Notes: a model not told the origin generated them from the letters alone. DNA of 64,000 nt from Pseudomonas lini (GCF_964063345.1 NZ_OZ061318.1:6076001-6140000), one strand, 5' to 3'. Numbered from the stretch's first letter, positions 1 through 9,613 are shown. Numbers and translations are program-made.

Positions 1-670
1 GCAGGAACGCAAGCTGGGGATGCTCAGGTCGGAGGTGGCTGATCACCGTTCCGCTATTAACAAGACTCGTCTGCAGATCAACGAAACACAGCTGCAGATT
101 CTGCAAATCGACAAGGATTTCAGTACCGAGGTGGTCAAGGAGCTGGCCGAGGTTCAGACCCGAATGTACGACTTGCAAGAGAAAACCTCGTCCCTGGAGG
201 ATCGGCTCAGTCGTATCGTCATCCGCGCGCCCGACGCAGGCATGGTGATTGGCATGACGGTGCACACCATTGGTGGTGTGGTGAGCCCGGCGACGCCGCT
301 GCTGGATATCGTTCCCTCGGTTTCCGAGCTGGTCATAGAGGCCCAGGTCGCGCCGGTGGATATTGATCGTATCGCCATCGGCAAGCGTGCCGACATCCGT
401 TTCGGCGCATTCAATAGTGCGACCACGCCGGTGATCGAAGGCGAGGTCAGCAGTGTCTCGGCGGACCGGCTGACCAACGAAAAGACCGGGACAGCCTATT
501 ACCTTGCGCGGGTGCGGGTAACCGAGGAGGGCGCGCACACCTTGGGTGAGCGCAAATTACTGCCGGGGATGCCCGCGGATGTGTTGATAATCACGGGGCA
601 ACGTACGCTGTTGCAATACCTGATGCAGCCCGCTCGCAATGCCATCGCTCAATCGATGATCGAGGAATGA
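1..670 (+). CDS. Type I secretion membrane fusion protein (HlyD/PrtE family), 5' part outside window
   Basis: This is the C-terminal part of a periplasmic adaptor that links an inner-membrane ABC exporter to a TolC-type outer-membrane channel. The reading frame is open from the first bases, so the start lies upstream of the window. Visible parts in order are an alpha-helical hairpin rich in Glu, Gln and Leu, a lipoyl/barrel-sandwich return segment (IRAPDAGMVIGM, then GGVVSPATPLLDIVP), and a beta-barrel region ending in the LLPGMPADVLI motif typical of HlyD proteins. The stop overlaps the start of the TolC-like gene (ATGA), so the two are translationally coupled. The cognate ABC ATPase is expected just upstream. 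The three large secreted proteins at 3.6-17 kb are the obvious cargo; that link is inferred from proximity. Confidence 0.9.
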   Translation, partial: QERKLGMLRSEVADHRSAINKTRLQINETQLQILQIDKDFSTEVVKELAEVQTRMYDLQEKTSSLEDRLSRIVIRAPDAGMVIGMTVHTIGGVVSPATPLLDIVPSVSELVIEAQVAPVDIDRIAIGKRADIRFGAFNSATTPVIEGEVSSVSADRLTNEKTGTAYYLARVRVTEEGAHTLGERKLLPGMPADVLIITGQRTLLQYLMQPARNAIAQSMIEE

Positions 671-2055
671 TCGTGCGAGTACCTGCAGCGTTGCCCGGTG
701 GTCTGCTCATGCTGGTACTGGGCACCGTTGCCCAGGCGCAAACCACAGCAGCCACGCCGACGGGGGTCAGTGCCTCGACGTTTTCCACCGACCTCATGCA
801 GTTGTACCGTGAGTCACGACTGGAAGATCCGCGGGTATTGGCCTCCTACGCGCAAGCGCAGGCGGGCAAGGAACATCAGCGCGAGGCCTTGGGTGCGCTG
901 TTCCCCCAGGTATCGCTCAACGCCGGGACGAATCGGATTCATCAGGAGAACGACCTGGTGCAGCGCAGTTACGATAGCGAAAACTACAGCCTGGTGCTGC
1001 GTCAGTACCTCTACAACAAGACCGCGTGGGAGAACTACCAGAAATTCAAAAGCCTGGCCAGGCAGTCCGAATCGCAAGCGCTGGACGCCCAGGCCGAGGC
1101 CACGGTGGACTTGGCGCAGCGTTATTTCACCGCGTTGGCGGCCGAAGATGAACTGGAGTTGGTGAGGGCGGAGCGTCGAACCACGCAAAAGAGTCTGGAC
1201 CGAGTCAATGCGTTGTACGAAAAGCAGCTGGCAATGATTACTGATCAGCTCGACCTCAAGGCCCGGGTAGATTTGCTGGCGGCGCAGGAACTGGATGCCC
1301 AGAACCAGGCCAGTATCAGTCGCGAGGCATTGGCAGAGATCGTCGGCCGGCCGGTCAAGGAGAAGCTCAACCGGATTCGCGATGACGTGCAGCTACGGGT
1401 TTCGGCGCAGAGCCTTGAAACCTGGGTCCGCGACGGTATAGCGCTAAACCCGGCGCTCAAGGCCAACGAGAGCGGCGTCGAAGCAGCGGGTGCTGCGTTG
1501 CGCAGCGGCAAGGGCGGGCACTATCCGACCCTGAGTCTGAGCCTGAGCGCACAACAGACCAACGAGGGCTACAACAATACCCTGGCGCCGCGCACCGACA
1601 GCTATGTCGCCGGTATTGGCCTTCAGGTGCCGCTGTACAGCGGCGGCTCGACCTCGGCGCGGGTCCGTGGGCTCTATCAGGATCAGATTACCGCCGAGCA
1701 GGAACTGGAAGCGATCCGGCGCCGGGTGGTCAAGGAGATCACTAGCGCTTACCTGACTGCCAATTCGAGCGGAGAAAAGATCAGTGCGAGCCGAAATGCC
1801 CTGGCCTCGGCACAGCTGTCCAGAGTGGCCGCAGAGAAAGCGCTCAATTACGGAATGGTCAATGCTGTCGATGTACTGACCAGCGTACGCAACGAATTCC
1901 GGGCTCGCCGTGACCTGCTCAAGTCGCAGTACGAGTTCGTCACTAATGTCCTTACCCTCAATCGCTGGGCGGGAAAGCCGCCTGTCGAGGGTGTCGAAAA
2001 CGTTAATGCCTGGTTGAGCCCCGGCAGCTCCAGCCAAAACCTCACATCCCCCTGA
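667..2055 (+). CDS. TolC family outer-membrane channel of a type I secretion system
   Basis: A 462-residue outer-membrane efflux protein that would form the exit duct of the type I secretion system begun by the upstream HlyD gene. The N-terminus is a signal peptide (hydrophobic stretch LPGGLLMLVLGTVAQA followed by QTTAA). The body has the repeated helical organisation of TolC/PrtF proteins, with an RQYLYNKTAWENY segment near residue 110 and a QVPLYSGGSTSARVR segment near residue 320, matching the two structural repeats. Length is typical for the PrtF/AprF group. The start is fixed by the ATGA overlap with the HlyD stop. No peptidase or lipase gene is nearby, which favours the repeat proteins as substrates. 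Confidence 0.92.
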   Translation: MIVRVPAALPGGLLMLVLGTVAQAQTTAATPTGVSASTFSTDLMQLYRESRLEDPRVLASYAQAQAGKEHQREALGALFPQVSLNAGTNRIHQENDLVQRSYDSENYSLVLRQYLYNKTAWENYQKFKSLARQSESQALDAQAEATVDLAQRYFTALAAEDELELVRAERRTTQKSLDRVNALYEKQLAMITDQLDLKARVDLLAAQELDAQNQASISREALAEIVGRPVKEKLNRIRDDVQLRVSAQSLETWVRDGIALNPALKANESGVEAAGAALRSGKGGHYPTLSLSLSAQQTNEGYNNTLAPRTDSYVAGIGLQVPLYSGGSTSARVRGLYQDQITAEQELEAIRRRVVKEITSAYLTANSSGEKISASRNALASAQLSRVAAEKALNYGMVNAVDVLTSVRNEFRARRDLLKSQYEFVTNVLTLNRWAGKPPVEGVENVNAWLSPGSSSQNLTSP

Positions 2056-2107
2056 TCCTGCCGCAATATCGACTGCGTATCCCCCGTCCCCACTGAACGC
2101 CAATTTG

Positions 2108-2148
2108 CGCCACAACCTCCGGCAGTTCAGGCGGTGGTTGTTGTGGCG
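2108..2148 (+). terminator. Candidate terminator hairpin after the TolC gene
   Basis: CGCCACAAC (2108-2116) pairs with GTTGTGGCG (2140-2148) across a long loop that can pair further (ACC with GGT). A TTATCGCAAAAA tract follows rather than a clean T run. Its position 50-90 bases after the TolC stop fits the end of the secretion operon, but the call is tentative. Confidence 0.4.
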
Positions 2149-2525
2149 TTATCGCAAAAACTCGAGCACCGCAGTCATGCTGTAACCCAGCGCACCGGAA
2201 GGAAAAACCAGTGGCGAGACCCAGCCTGGGAGATTCCAATGGCTCGGGCGAGGCAAATTTAGCCGATAAATTGACGCCAGTGTTACGGTCGTACTTGTAT
2301 GCGCGCCATTCGTCGGTTAATTGACGATTCTTGTCGTGGTCAGACCTTGGCCGCAGGTTGCCCCCGACAAGCCTAAGACCTTGATTTTCTAGGGCAGGAA
2401 GGGCCTTGGAAGCATCGGACGGGCTACTCGCAGGAGGCTTGAGTCGACGACTGGCGGAAGGGCGTGCTGGCAGTGTGCTGGTGTGGCCTAGACTCAGTTG
2501 AACAGATCGAGGGAGCACATCAATC

Positions 2526-2645
2526 ATGCGCAAGCTATTGATGATTATTCCTATTTATGTTGCCTCGAAGGCTTTGCCAGGCTTTTGGAAACGTCCGCGA
2601 CTCCTGCCGGTGAAGCCAGTGGAAGTGTCCCCCAGGGATGAATAG
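2526..2645 (+). CDS. Possible 39-residue small protein, unrecognised
   Basis: An ATG is preceded by GAGGGAG about 9-10 bases upstream and opens a 39-codon frame beginning MRKLLMIIPIYVASKALPG and ending with a basic, proline-rich tail. The N-terminal half is hydrophobic and basic, which could suit a membrane-associated peptide. Nothing else supports it, and it may be chance. Confidence 0.22.
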   Translation: MRKLLMIIPIYVASKALPGFWKRPRLLPVKPVEVSPRDE

Positions 2646-2779
2646 CCGGGTGGGCACCATTAGGCCTGTCGGCGCTCGCATCTGTCCTTCGATCACGGTG
2701 GCCAGGTGATTGAGCTGCTGATCCATGAAGGCCAAGGGAGGGAGGTCGTAGTCAAATCTTCACGGGAGTCAGGAAAGTA

Positions 2780-3523
2780 ATGACGACCCACAGAAAGCCA
2801 ATACGCGTGATGCTGATCGATTGTCGCCCCCTCGTTCTCATGGGCCTTCAAGACTTGATCAATGCCAGAAAGCCTCAGATGGAAGTGAGCGGCCAGGCCA
2901 CCACCTATACCCATGCGCTGGATCTTGCCGATCAGTTGCGTCCCAATGTGATTTTTTTCAGTTTCTTTCCGGATGCGCTGAACCCACTGGAGGTCGTTGC
3001 GGGACTCACCCGCAACGCCGAAATGAAAGTGCTGGTGCTCAAGGGCCTGTACGAATCCGTCCCCGTTGCCCAGGCAATTGAGGCGGGCGCACGCGGTATC
3101 GTGCTGGCGGAAGACCCGACGGAATCGATCATCCAGGCCATCATCACGGTCCACCACCGCGACACCGGACAGGATAGGGCCTGGGCCGGTGGGCTTTCCG
3201 GATATGCCGCGACCGGGCATGTACACTTGAAATGCAATCTGGAGCAGGCGAAACAGGCGCGGCTGACGCTGCGCGAGAGGGAACTGATTCGCGCCATTGT
3301 GGGGGATCCGTCCGCCAAGTACATGAGCATCGCGGGGCGCCTGGGTATCAGCGAACACACCGTGCACAACCACCTCAGCAACATTTATCAAAAGCTTAAT
3401 CTGATCAACCGCATCGATTTGCTGATGTATGCGCTGAAGCACGGGCTCACCAACAACGAAAAGCCACCCGAGTCCACATGGGTGGAACTGGATTTGGTTT
3501 CACGTCAAAAAAAGACGTTCTGA
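2780..3523 (+). CDS. LuxR/NarL-family regulator with degenerate receiver domain
   Basis: A 247-residue protein with an N-terminal CheY-like receiver (about residues 8-130) and a C-terminal LuxR helix-turn-helix (about 165-230; TLRERELIRAIVG, then SIAGRLGISEHTVHNHLSNIYQKL). The receiver keeps one acidic-pocket residue (MLIDCRP) but, where the phosphorylated Asp is expected, the strand reads NVIFFSFFP with no Asp. It is therefore probably not controlled by phosphotransfer, and no kinase gene adjoins it. The start is supported by AGGAA seven to eight bases before ATG. It sits between the secretion genes and three secreted repeat-protein genes that share a promoter palindrome, so a role as their regulator is a reasonable inference, not shown. 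Confidence 0.85.
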   Translation: MTTHRKPIRVMLIDCRPLVLMGLQDLINARKPQMEVSGQATTYTHALDLADQLRPNVIFFSFFPDALNPLEVVAGLTRNAEMKVLVLKGLYESVPVAQAIEAGARGIVLAEDPTESIIQAIITVHHRDTGQDRAWAGGLSGYAATGHVHLKCNLEQAKQARLTLRERELIRAIVGDPSAKYMSIAGRLGISEHTVHNHLSNIYQKLNLINRIDLLMYALKHGLTNNEKPPESTWVELDLVSRQKKTF

Positions 3524-3591
3524 CACCCTCTGGCGCGCCTAGGTTGTCACCGTATCACCGTCCTTGTCGGTGGCATTAAAACCGCAAAATA

Positions 3592-3621
3592 ATGCGAGGG
3601 TGGCTTGCGTCACCCTCGCAT
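3592..3621. terminator. Bidirectional terminator between regulator and first repeat-protein gene
   Basis: Perfect 11-base arms ATGCGAGGGTG and CACCCTCGCAT enclose an 8-base loop. On the minus strand it is followed by TATTTTG and on the plus strand by CTTTTA. It lies between convergent genes and can serve both. A near-copy occurs at the end of the second repeat-protein gene (9792-9821). Confidence 0.85.
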
Positions 3622-3637
3622 CTTTTACGCGCGTTTC

Positions 3638-6600
3638 TCAGACGCTGCCAAAGACAATGTCGCTACTCAGAAGATCGACCCCGACCAAGGTGATGGTCGT
3701 GACTTGTCCCCCCGTTTCGGCAACCGTGACGATGCTGTCTGCACCGCTGATGTCGATCGATTGGACAACCGCGCTCTGGTCGCCGTTGAGCACCAGGGCG
3801 TCTCGCAGGTTTGCGTTCGCGTCGAAGCCGGTGACCTGGTACAGGTTCTCATCGACTGACAAATCGATGTTGAAGGCATCACGCTCACCGCCCGTGCCAA
3901 TCAGGGTGAAGTCGAACTGTGCTCCGGCCAAGTCGTTGGCGAACAGGTTGGCGTCGAACGTACTCGTTGCCGAGTCCCCATCCTTGTCCGTCAGCGTCGC
4001 GTTGAACGTCAGCTGGACATCGCTGGCCAGGCTCTCGGTTTCATGAATGAACTGGATCGTCGGGATCTTGATCTCGCCTCGGGCCATCGTGAGCTGAACA
4101 GCGTCGATCAGGTTCGTGCCATCGCTCTCAATGAGGAAGGATACCTGTCCGCCTGCCTCCGGAGTCAGGGTGTTCACTTCGATGAGGTTCGAGAACGTGC
4201 CATCCTCGTAGTAGGCCCTGTAGTACAGGTCCTCGGTCGCCGTGTTGTAACCCCCTACAGAGTTGTCGATGAAGACCCTCATGCCCGTCAGGAGGCTCTC
4301 CGGATTGACGACGAAGCTTTCATCGGCGGCGCCGATTGCCGCTTGGTTGTCTCCCTGGAACAGGTTATTGGCAACGCCGATGCCGGCCGTGCTGACGTTC
4401 ATGGCCCTCGGGTCGATGTACGAGGGCAGGGGGTTGGTTTGTAGCGTGGTTTCGGTAGGGTCGGGTTCTCCGAGCCCGATGCCGGTCAGAATGGCCGAAG
4501 TCGACGCAAGCGCCTTCGCGGAAAAGAACACAACCTCCTCAGATGGCGAAGGAATAGTCGGCGGATCCTGCTCTGGAATTAACAAGGTGCGCACGGGATC
4601 CGGGCCTCCGGCACCGAGCGCGCCATCGGCAGTGCTGAGCACGATCTCCGAACTGAAGCCTTGCACCAGATCCAGTGCATAGCGGCCATCGGCATAGGCG
4701 GTCAGCGTGTAGTCGACGCTGGTATCCGCGGTTGCGGCGTTGTTGTCGAAGTCGCCGGTCAACGTCCCTGCGAATTGGTACGCGCCATTGCCGTCAGGTG
4801 AGGGCGATTGCTCGGTGAGCGTGGCGGTCCCGGTCGTGGTCGTGTTGTCTGGCCTGACGAGGGTGAACTGGCTATTTACCGAGATATCCAGACCGGCCGC
4901 ACCCAATCCGTCGGCGCCGGCCGAATTATCCCAGAACCCGAATTGCGGCAGGACGCTACCGGTGCCGATCAGGTTGCCGAATGCAAGTGATGGGCCGTCG
5001 TCTTCGAACACCAGGTTCTGACCGATATTGAGGGACGCCTGGGCTCTGTCGCCGTCCTTGTCGGTTACGGTCCCTATCAGCGTCACCAGATTGTCCGCCG
5101 ACAGCGTCGTCGAATCATCGGGATTGGTGGCATCGGGATGCACCACGGCGCGGAGCTGGTCGAGGGTGACGTCACCATTGGCGGCGACGCTGGCCGTGAA
5201 CACCAGCAGGTTGGTGGTGGCCGTGCGGCCTTCCACCACGGTGCCGTTGAGCGACAGGTTGACTGCCTCGCCCGTGGCCGTATCGGTCAGTCCGGAAGCC
5301 CCAACCACCACGCCCAGCGCGTAGGTCACTGTGCCGGCGCCATCCGCGCCAAACGCCGAGCTGAAGTTGGCGGCAAAGTTCTGGGTGGCGTTGGTCGCCA
5401 GTACCGTTTCGTCGACCGTCAGCGTCGGTTCCGTGCCGGTGGTGCTGATGCTTGGCCCGTCGTCCTTGAACACCAGGTTCTGGCCGATGTTGAGCGTCGC
5501 ATGGGCGCTGTCACCGTCCTTGTCGGTGATGGTCGCCGTCAGTGTCACCAGGTTATCTGCCGACAGGCTTGTCGAATCATCGGGATTGGTGGCGTCGGGA
5601 TGCACCACGGCGCGCAGCTGGTCGAGCGTAACGTCACCATTGGCGGCGACGCTGGCGGTGAACACCAGCAGGTTGGTGGTGGCCGTGCGGCCCTCGACCA
5701 CGGTGCCGTTGAGCGACAGATTGACCGCCTCGCCGGTGGCCGTATCGGTCAGTCCGGAAGCCCCAACCACCACGCCCAGCGCGTAGGTCAGCGTACCCGC
5801 GCCATCAGCGCCAAACGCCGAGCTGAAGTTGGCGGTAAAGCTTTGGGTGGCGTTGGTGGCCAGCACTGTTTCGTCGACCGTCAGCGTCGGCTCGATGCCG
5901 GTGGTGCTGATGCTCGGGCCGTCGTCCTCGAACACCAGGTTTTGCCCGATGTTGAGGGTCGCATGGGCGCTGTCACCGTCCTTGTCAGTGATGGTCGCCG
6001 TCAGTGTCACCAGGTTATCTGCCGACAGACTCGTCGAATCATCGGGATTGGTGGCATCGGGATGCACCACGGCGCGCAGTTGGTCGAGCGTAACGTCACC
6101 ATTGGCGGCGACGCTGGCCGTGAACACCAGCAGGCCGGTCGTGGCCGTACGGCCCTCGACCACGGTGCCGTTGAGCGACAGATTGACCGCCTCGCCGGTG
6201 GCGGTGTCGGTCAGTCCGGAAGCCCCAACCACCACGCCCAACGCGTAGGTCAGCGTACCCGCGCCATCAGCGCCAAACGCGGAGCTGAAGTTGGCGGTAA
6301 AGCTTTGGGTGGCGTTGGTGGCCAGCACTGTTTCGTCGACCGTCAGCGTCGGTTCCGTGCCAGTGGTGCTGATGCTCGGGCCGTCGTCCTCGAACACCAG
6401 GTTCTGGCCGATGTTGAGCGTCGCATGGGCGCTGTCACCGTCCTTGTCGGTGATGGTCGCCGTCAGTGTCACCAGGTTATCTGCCGACAGGCTTGTCGAA
6501 TCATCGGGATTGGTGGCGTCGGGATGCACCACGGCGCGCAGCTGGTCGAGGGTGACGTCACCATTGGCGGCGACGCTGGCCGTGAACACCAGCAGGTTGG

Positions 6601-9592
6601 TGGTGGCCGTGCGGCCTTCCACCACGGTGCCGTTGAGCGACAGGTTGACTGCCTCGCCCGTGGCCGTATCGGTCAGTCCGGAAGCCCCAACCACCACGCC
6701 CAGCGCGTAGGTCACTGTGCCGGCGCCATCGGCGCCAAACGCCGAGCTGAAGTTGGCGGTAAAGCTTTGGGTGGCGTCGGTCGTCAGCACCGTTTCGTCC
6801 ACCGTCAGCACAGGCTCGGTGCCGGTGGCGGTGATGCTCGGGCCGTCATCCTTGAACACCAGATTCGCGCCGATGTTGAGGGTCGCCTGGGCGCTGTCAC
6901 CATCCTTGTCGGTGATGGTCGCCGTCAGTGTCACCAGGTTATCTGCCGACAGATTCGTCGAATCATCGGGATTGGTGGCATCGGGATGCACCACGGCGCG
7001 CAGTTGGTCGAGCGTAACGTCACCATTGGCGGCGACGCTGGCGGTGAACACCAGCAGGCCGGTCGTGGCCGTACGGCCCTCGACCACGGTGCCGTTGAGC
7101 GACAGATTGACCGCCTCGCCGGTGGCGGTGTCGGTCAGCCCGGAGGCACCCGCCACCACGCCCAGCGCATAGGTCACTGTGCCGGCGCCATCAGCGCCAA
7201 ACGCCGAGCTGAAGTTGGCGGTAAAGCTTTGGGTGTCGTCGGTCGTCAGCACCGTTTCGTCCACCGTCAGCACAGGCTCGGTGCCGGTGGCGGTGATGCT
7301 CGGGCCGTCATCCTTGAACACCAGATTCGCGCCGATGTTGAGGGTCGCCTGGGCGCTGTCACCATCCTTGTCGGTGATGGTCGCCGTCAGTGTCACCAGG
7401 TTGTCCGCCGACAGACTCGTCGAATCATCGGGATTGGTGGCATCGGGATGCACCACGGCGCGGAGCTGGTCAAGGGTGACGTCGCCATTAGCGGCAACGC
7501 TGGCGGTGAACACCAGCAAGCCGGTCGTGGCCGTGCGGCCTTCGACCACGGTGCCATTGAGCGACAGGTTGACCGCCTCGCCGGTGGCGGTGTCGGTGAG
7601 CCCGGAGGCACCCGCCACCACGCCCAACGCGTAGGTCACTGTGCCGGCGCCATCAGCGCCAAACGCGGAGCTGAAGTTGGCAGCAAAGTTCTGGGTGGCG
7701 TCGGTCGTCAGCACCGTTTCGTCCACTGTCAGCACAGGCTCCTCGCCGGTGTCGGTGATGCTCGGGCCGTCATCCTTGAACACCAGGTTTGCGCCGATGT
7801 TGAGCGTCGCCTGGACGCTGTCGCCGTCGCCATCGGTTGTGGTCGCCGTCAGTGTCACCAGGTTGTCTGAGGTCAAGCTCGTCGAGTCATCGGGATTGGT
7901 GGCATCGGGATGCACCACCGCCCGCAGCTGATCGAGCGTGACGTCGCCATTGGCGGCGACGCTAACCGTGAACACCAGCAGCCCGGTCGTGGCCGTGCGG
8001 CCTTCGACCACGGTGCCATTGAGCGACAAGTTGACCGCCTCACCGGTGGCCGTGTCGGTCAGCCCGGAGGCACCCGCCACCACGCCCAGCGCATAGGTCA
8101 ACGTACCTGGGCCATCCGCACCAAACGCCGAGTTGAAGTTGGCGGCAAAGTTCTGGGTGGCGTTGGTGGCCAGCACCGTTTCGTCCACCGTCAGCGTCGG
8201 CTCCTCACCGGTGGCGCTGATGCTCGGCCCATCGTCTTCGAATACCATCTTGGAGCCGATTTCGGCGATCGAGGTAGAAGCCTTGGACAGCGTGAAGCCG
8301 CCGATATCAAAATCGGCGTGGTCATTGCCCCTGGCGTCGAGAGCTGCCCCGTTCTCGATGAGCACGCGGTTGTGGTTCGACGTTGTGGTGTATTCAATCT
8401 GGTAACCGGCCAACACGCCGGTGATGGTTGCAACCCCGGCAGCAGAAAAGCTGATGCTGATGGTCGGATCATTCACTGTTCCGTCTGAATTCTCGATCAC
8501 CAGCCCGGTGCTATTGTTGATGACGCGAACATTGGTGATGGCAACCGGCGTATCGTTCGCATAGCCGTTAATGAAATTCGCGCCAGGTTCAGCCGCGGTG
8601 CTGAATGCGCTGATTTTTACCACGGCACTCTTGCCGCTTTGCAACTGCACGACGTCGAAATTGGCCGAGGTCGAATTGTAGACGCTGGTAAAGTCGATGT
8701 TGGACTCAACATCGGCTTCGGTCTGACTCAGGTTGGGAACGGTCACATCCTGCCTGGCGCCCGTGACGAACGAAAAGCGGATGCCTTCCTGTTCCACAAT
8801 CATCTGATTGTTGGTGCCGATGGTGGTCGGGCCACCCCCCTGACTGGTATTGATCGTGTCGCCAGTGTTGATATTGGCGCCACTTGACTGGTCTGCGGGG
8901 TCCTTGCCAGTGGCGATAATGGTGGGATCCGTGATCCGCACGACGCCATTGACGGTTTCAGTTGTCGGGTTTGCTTTCGTGAACATCAGGAACAGGTTCT
9001 GACCGGAAGGCGCACCGGCCAGACTGAATTCCAGGTCCTGAGTGGCTCCGATGAACACCTTATCCAGCAGGTTGAGCGAATCATCGGGGTTCGTCATATC
9101 TGGATGCTTGAGCGGTTGGTATTCCACGGTCCAGATCTTGCCGCCGGTGACCGGTGATCCGGTTTCTTCAATGTAGGCAGCGAACACGATCGCGCCATTT
9201 GCGCCCCCGGCTCGGCCCACAAGGATGTTGTTGTTCGTGTCCGTATAGAGAAGGATGCTGGTGCCATCAAGGGTGTCCAGTCCGCTGTCCACGCCATTGA
9301 GGGGCGCGCCAGCGCTGTCGACGAAGCGGATATCGGTAATGCTTCCTCCGCCGGTGAAGCTGAACGCATTGGTGCCCGTGTTGCCCGCGGCACCGGTATA
9401 GCCACTCAAGGCCGCACCCGTTGCGGTACCGGCTCCAAGTGCGGTCAAACGGGTAGAGAAGGAAGAGGGCAGGGATGCCACCAGAATGTCGTTGTCGTCA
9501 GCGTCTCCTGCAGGGGTTGGCGTGGCGGTGGCGTTCTGTAACCCGGCCGTCTCGTCCAGCACAACGTCCTCGCCGGTGATTGCAATAGCCAT
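3638..9592 (-). CDS. Giant type I secreted repeat protein with seven DUF5801-like repeats (paralogue 1)
   Basis: A 1984-residue acidic, Cys-poor extracellular protein. Residues about 1-453 form an N-terminal module shared with the next two genes (VVLDETxGLQNATATP near the start; a VRVINxSTGLVIE segment later). Seven tandem repeats of about 154 residues follow (about 454-1533). Each opens with GPSI, carries LTVDETVL and AVVHPDATNPDDS, and ends in TDKDGDSAxATLNIG. This matches my memory of the DUF5801/T1SS-143 type of RTX-adhesin repeat. A C-terminal module (about 1534-1984) shared with paralogue 2 ends in ITLVGVDLLSSDIVFGSV, which would hold the uncleaved secretion signal. I see no classical GGxGxD nonapeptides and no LapA-type retention module, so the protein is probably released or surface-associated rather than LapD/G-controlled. 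ATG at 9592 was chosen because all paralogues align there and GGGAG lies seven to eight bases upstream; an upstream TTG is unlikely. Confidence 0.88.
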   Translation of the reverse strand: MAIAITGEDVVLDETAGLQNATATPTPAGDADDNDILVASLPSSFSTRLTALGAGTATGAALSGYTGAAGNTGTNAFSFTGGGSITDIRFVDSAGAPLNGVDSGLDTLDGTSILLYTDTNNNILVGRAGGANGAIVFAAYIEETGSPVTGGKIWTVEYQPLKHPDMTNPDDSLNLLDKVFIGATQDLEFSLAGAPSGQNLFLMFTKANPTTETVNGVVRITDPTIIATGKDPADQSSGANINTGDTINTSQGGGPTTIGTNNQMIVEQEGIRFSFVTGARQDVTVPNLSQTEADVESNIDFTSVYNSTSANFDVVQLQSGKSAVVKISAFSTAAEPGANFINGYANDTPVAITNVRVINNSTGLVIENSDGTVNDPTISISFSAAGVATITGVLAGYQIEYTTTSNHNRVLIENGAALDARGNDHADFDIGGFTLSKASTSIAEIGSKMVFEDDGPSISATGEEPTLTVDETVLATNATQNFAANFNSAFGADGPGTLTYALGVVAGASGLTDTATGEAVNLSLNGTVVEGRTATTGLLVFTVSVAANGDVTLDQLRAVVHPDATNPDDSTSLTSDNLVTLTATTTDGDGDSVQATLNIGANLVFKDDGPSITDTGEEPVLTVDETVLTTDATQNFAANFSSAFGADGAGTVTYALGVVAGASGLTDTATGEAVNLSLNGTVVEGRTATTGLLVFTASVAANGDVTLDQLRAVVHPDATNPDDSTSLSADNLVTLTATITDKDGDSAQATLNIGANLVFKDDGPSITATGTEPVLTVDETVLTTDDTQSFTANFSSAFGADGAGTVTYALGVVAGASGLTDTATGEAVNLSLNGTVVEGRTATTGLLVFTASVAANGDVTLDQLRAVVHPDATNPDDSTNLSADNLVTLTATITDKDGDSAQATLNIGANLVFKDDGPSITATGTEPVLTVDETVLTTDATQSFTANFSSAFGADGAGTVTYALGVVVGASGLTDTATGEAVNLSLNGTVVEGRTATTNLLVFTASVAANGDVTLDQLRAVVHPDATNPDDSTSLSADNLVTLTATITDKDGDSAHATLNIGQNLVFEDDGPSISTTGTEPTLTVDETVLATNATQSFTANFSSAFGADGAGTLTYALGVVVGASGLTDTATGEAVNLSLNGTVVEGRTATTGLLVFTASVAANGDVTLDQLRAVVHPDATNPDDSTSLSADNLVTLTATITDKDGDSAHATLNIGQNLVFEDDGPSISTTGIEPTLTVDETVLATNATQSFTANFSSAFGADGAGTLTYALGVVVGASGLTDTATGEAVNLSLNGTVVEGRTATTNLLVFTASVAANGDVTLDQLRAVVHPDATNPDDSTSLSADNLVTLTATITDKDGDSAHATLNIGQNLVFKDDGPSISTTGTEPTLTVDETVLATNATQNFAANFSSAFGADGAGTVTYALGVVVGASGLTDTATGEAVNLSLNGTVVEGRTATTNLLVFTASVAANGDVTLDQLRAVVHPDATNPDDSTTLSADNLVTLIGTVTDKDGDRAQASLNIGQNLVFEDDGPSLAFGNLIGTGSVLPQFGFWDNSAGADGLGAAGLDISVNSQFTLVRPDNTTTTGTATLTEQSPSPDGNGAYQFAGTLTGDFDNNAATADTSVDYTLTAYADGRYALDLVQGFSSEIVLSTADGALGAGGPDPVRTLLIPEQDPPTIPSPSEEVVFFSAKALASTSAILTGIGLGEPDPTETTLQTNPLPSYIDPRAMNVSTAGIGVANNLFQGDNQAAIGAADESFVVNPESLLTGMRVFIDNSVGGYNTATEDLYYRAYYEDGTFSNLIEVNTLTPEAGGQVSFLIESDGTNLIDAVQLTMARGEIKIPTIQFIHETESLASDVQLTFNATLTDKDGDSATSTFDANLFANDLAGAQFDFTLIGTGGERDAFNIDLSVDENLYQVTGFDANANLRDALVLNGDQSAVVQSIDISGADSIVTVAETGGQVTTITLVGVDLLSSDIVFGSV
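4990..8231 (-). repeat. Seven in-frame tandem repeats of about 462 bp within the giant secreted protein gene
   Basis: The coding repeats are close to identical at DNA level; long blocks such as those at 5940-6300 and 6400-6760 recur almost unchanged. Seven copies of about 462 bases fit the 3.24 kb. Variation sits mainly at the copy junctions (ATNATQ/TTDATQ; QNLVFED/ANLVFKD), suggesting homogenisation by recombination. Short-read assembly could easily miscount copies here. Confidence 0.9.
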
Positions 9593-9613
9593 GATTTTTC
9601 TCCCAAGCAATTG

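Larger units (their letters stand above)
2056..2779. other. Intergenic region of about 720 bases with no convincing large gene
   Basis: Between the TolC-like gene and the LuxR-type regulator I see one weak hairpin just after the TolC stop and one short ORF at 2526. Longer minus-strand frames here have no recognisable protein character. A half-site GGGAGT of the palindrome found before the repeat-protein genes occurs at 2763-2768, but no full palindrome. Confidence 0.6.

Noticed and set aside
2042..2533. Minus-strand frame of 163 codons after the TolC gene
   Set aside because: Composition is not protein-like, no ribosome site is seen and it overlaps the TolC terminator region.
5138..7870. Very long plus-strand open frame (910 codons) antisense to the giant secreted protein
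   Set aside because: It is the complement of the 462-bp repeats; because the repeat length is a multiple of three, an accidental open frame persists through every copy. Its product is a low-complexity His/Arg/Gly sequence with no family character.
4990..8231. Regularly spaced DNA repeats that might suggest a CRISPR-like array
   Set aside because: The repeats are about 462 bases, coding, in frame and have no unique spacers.
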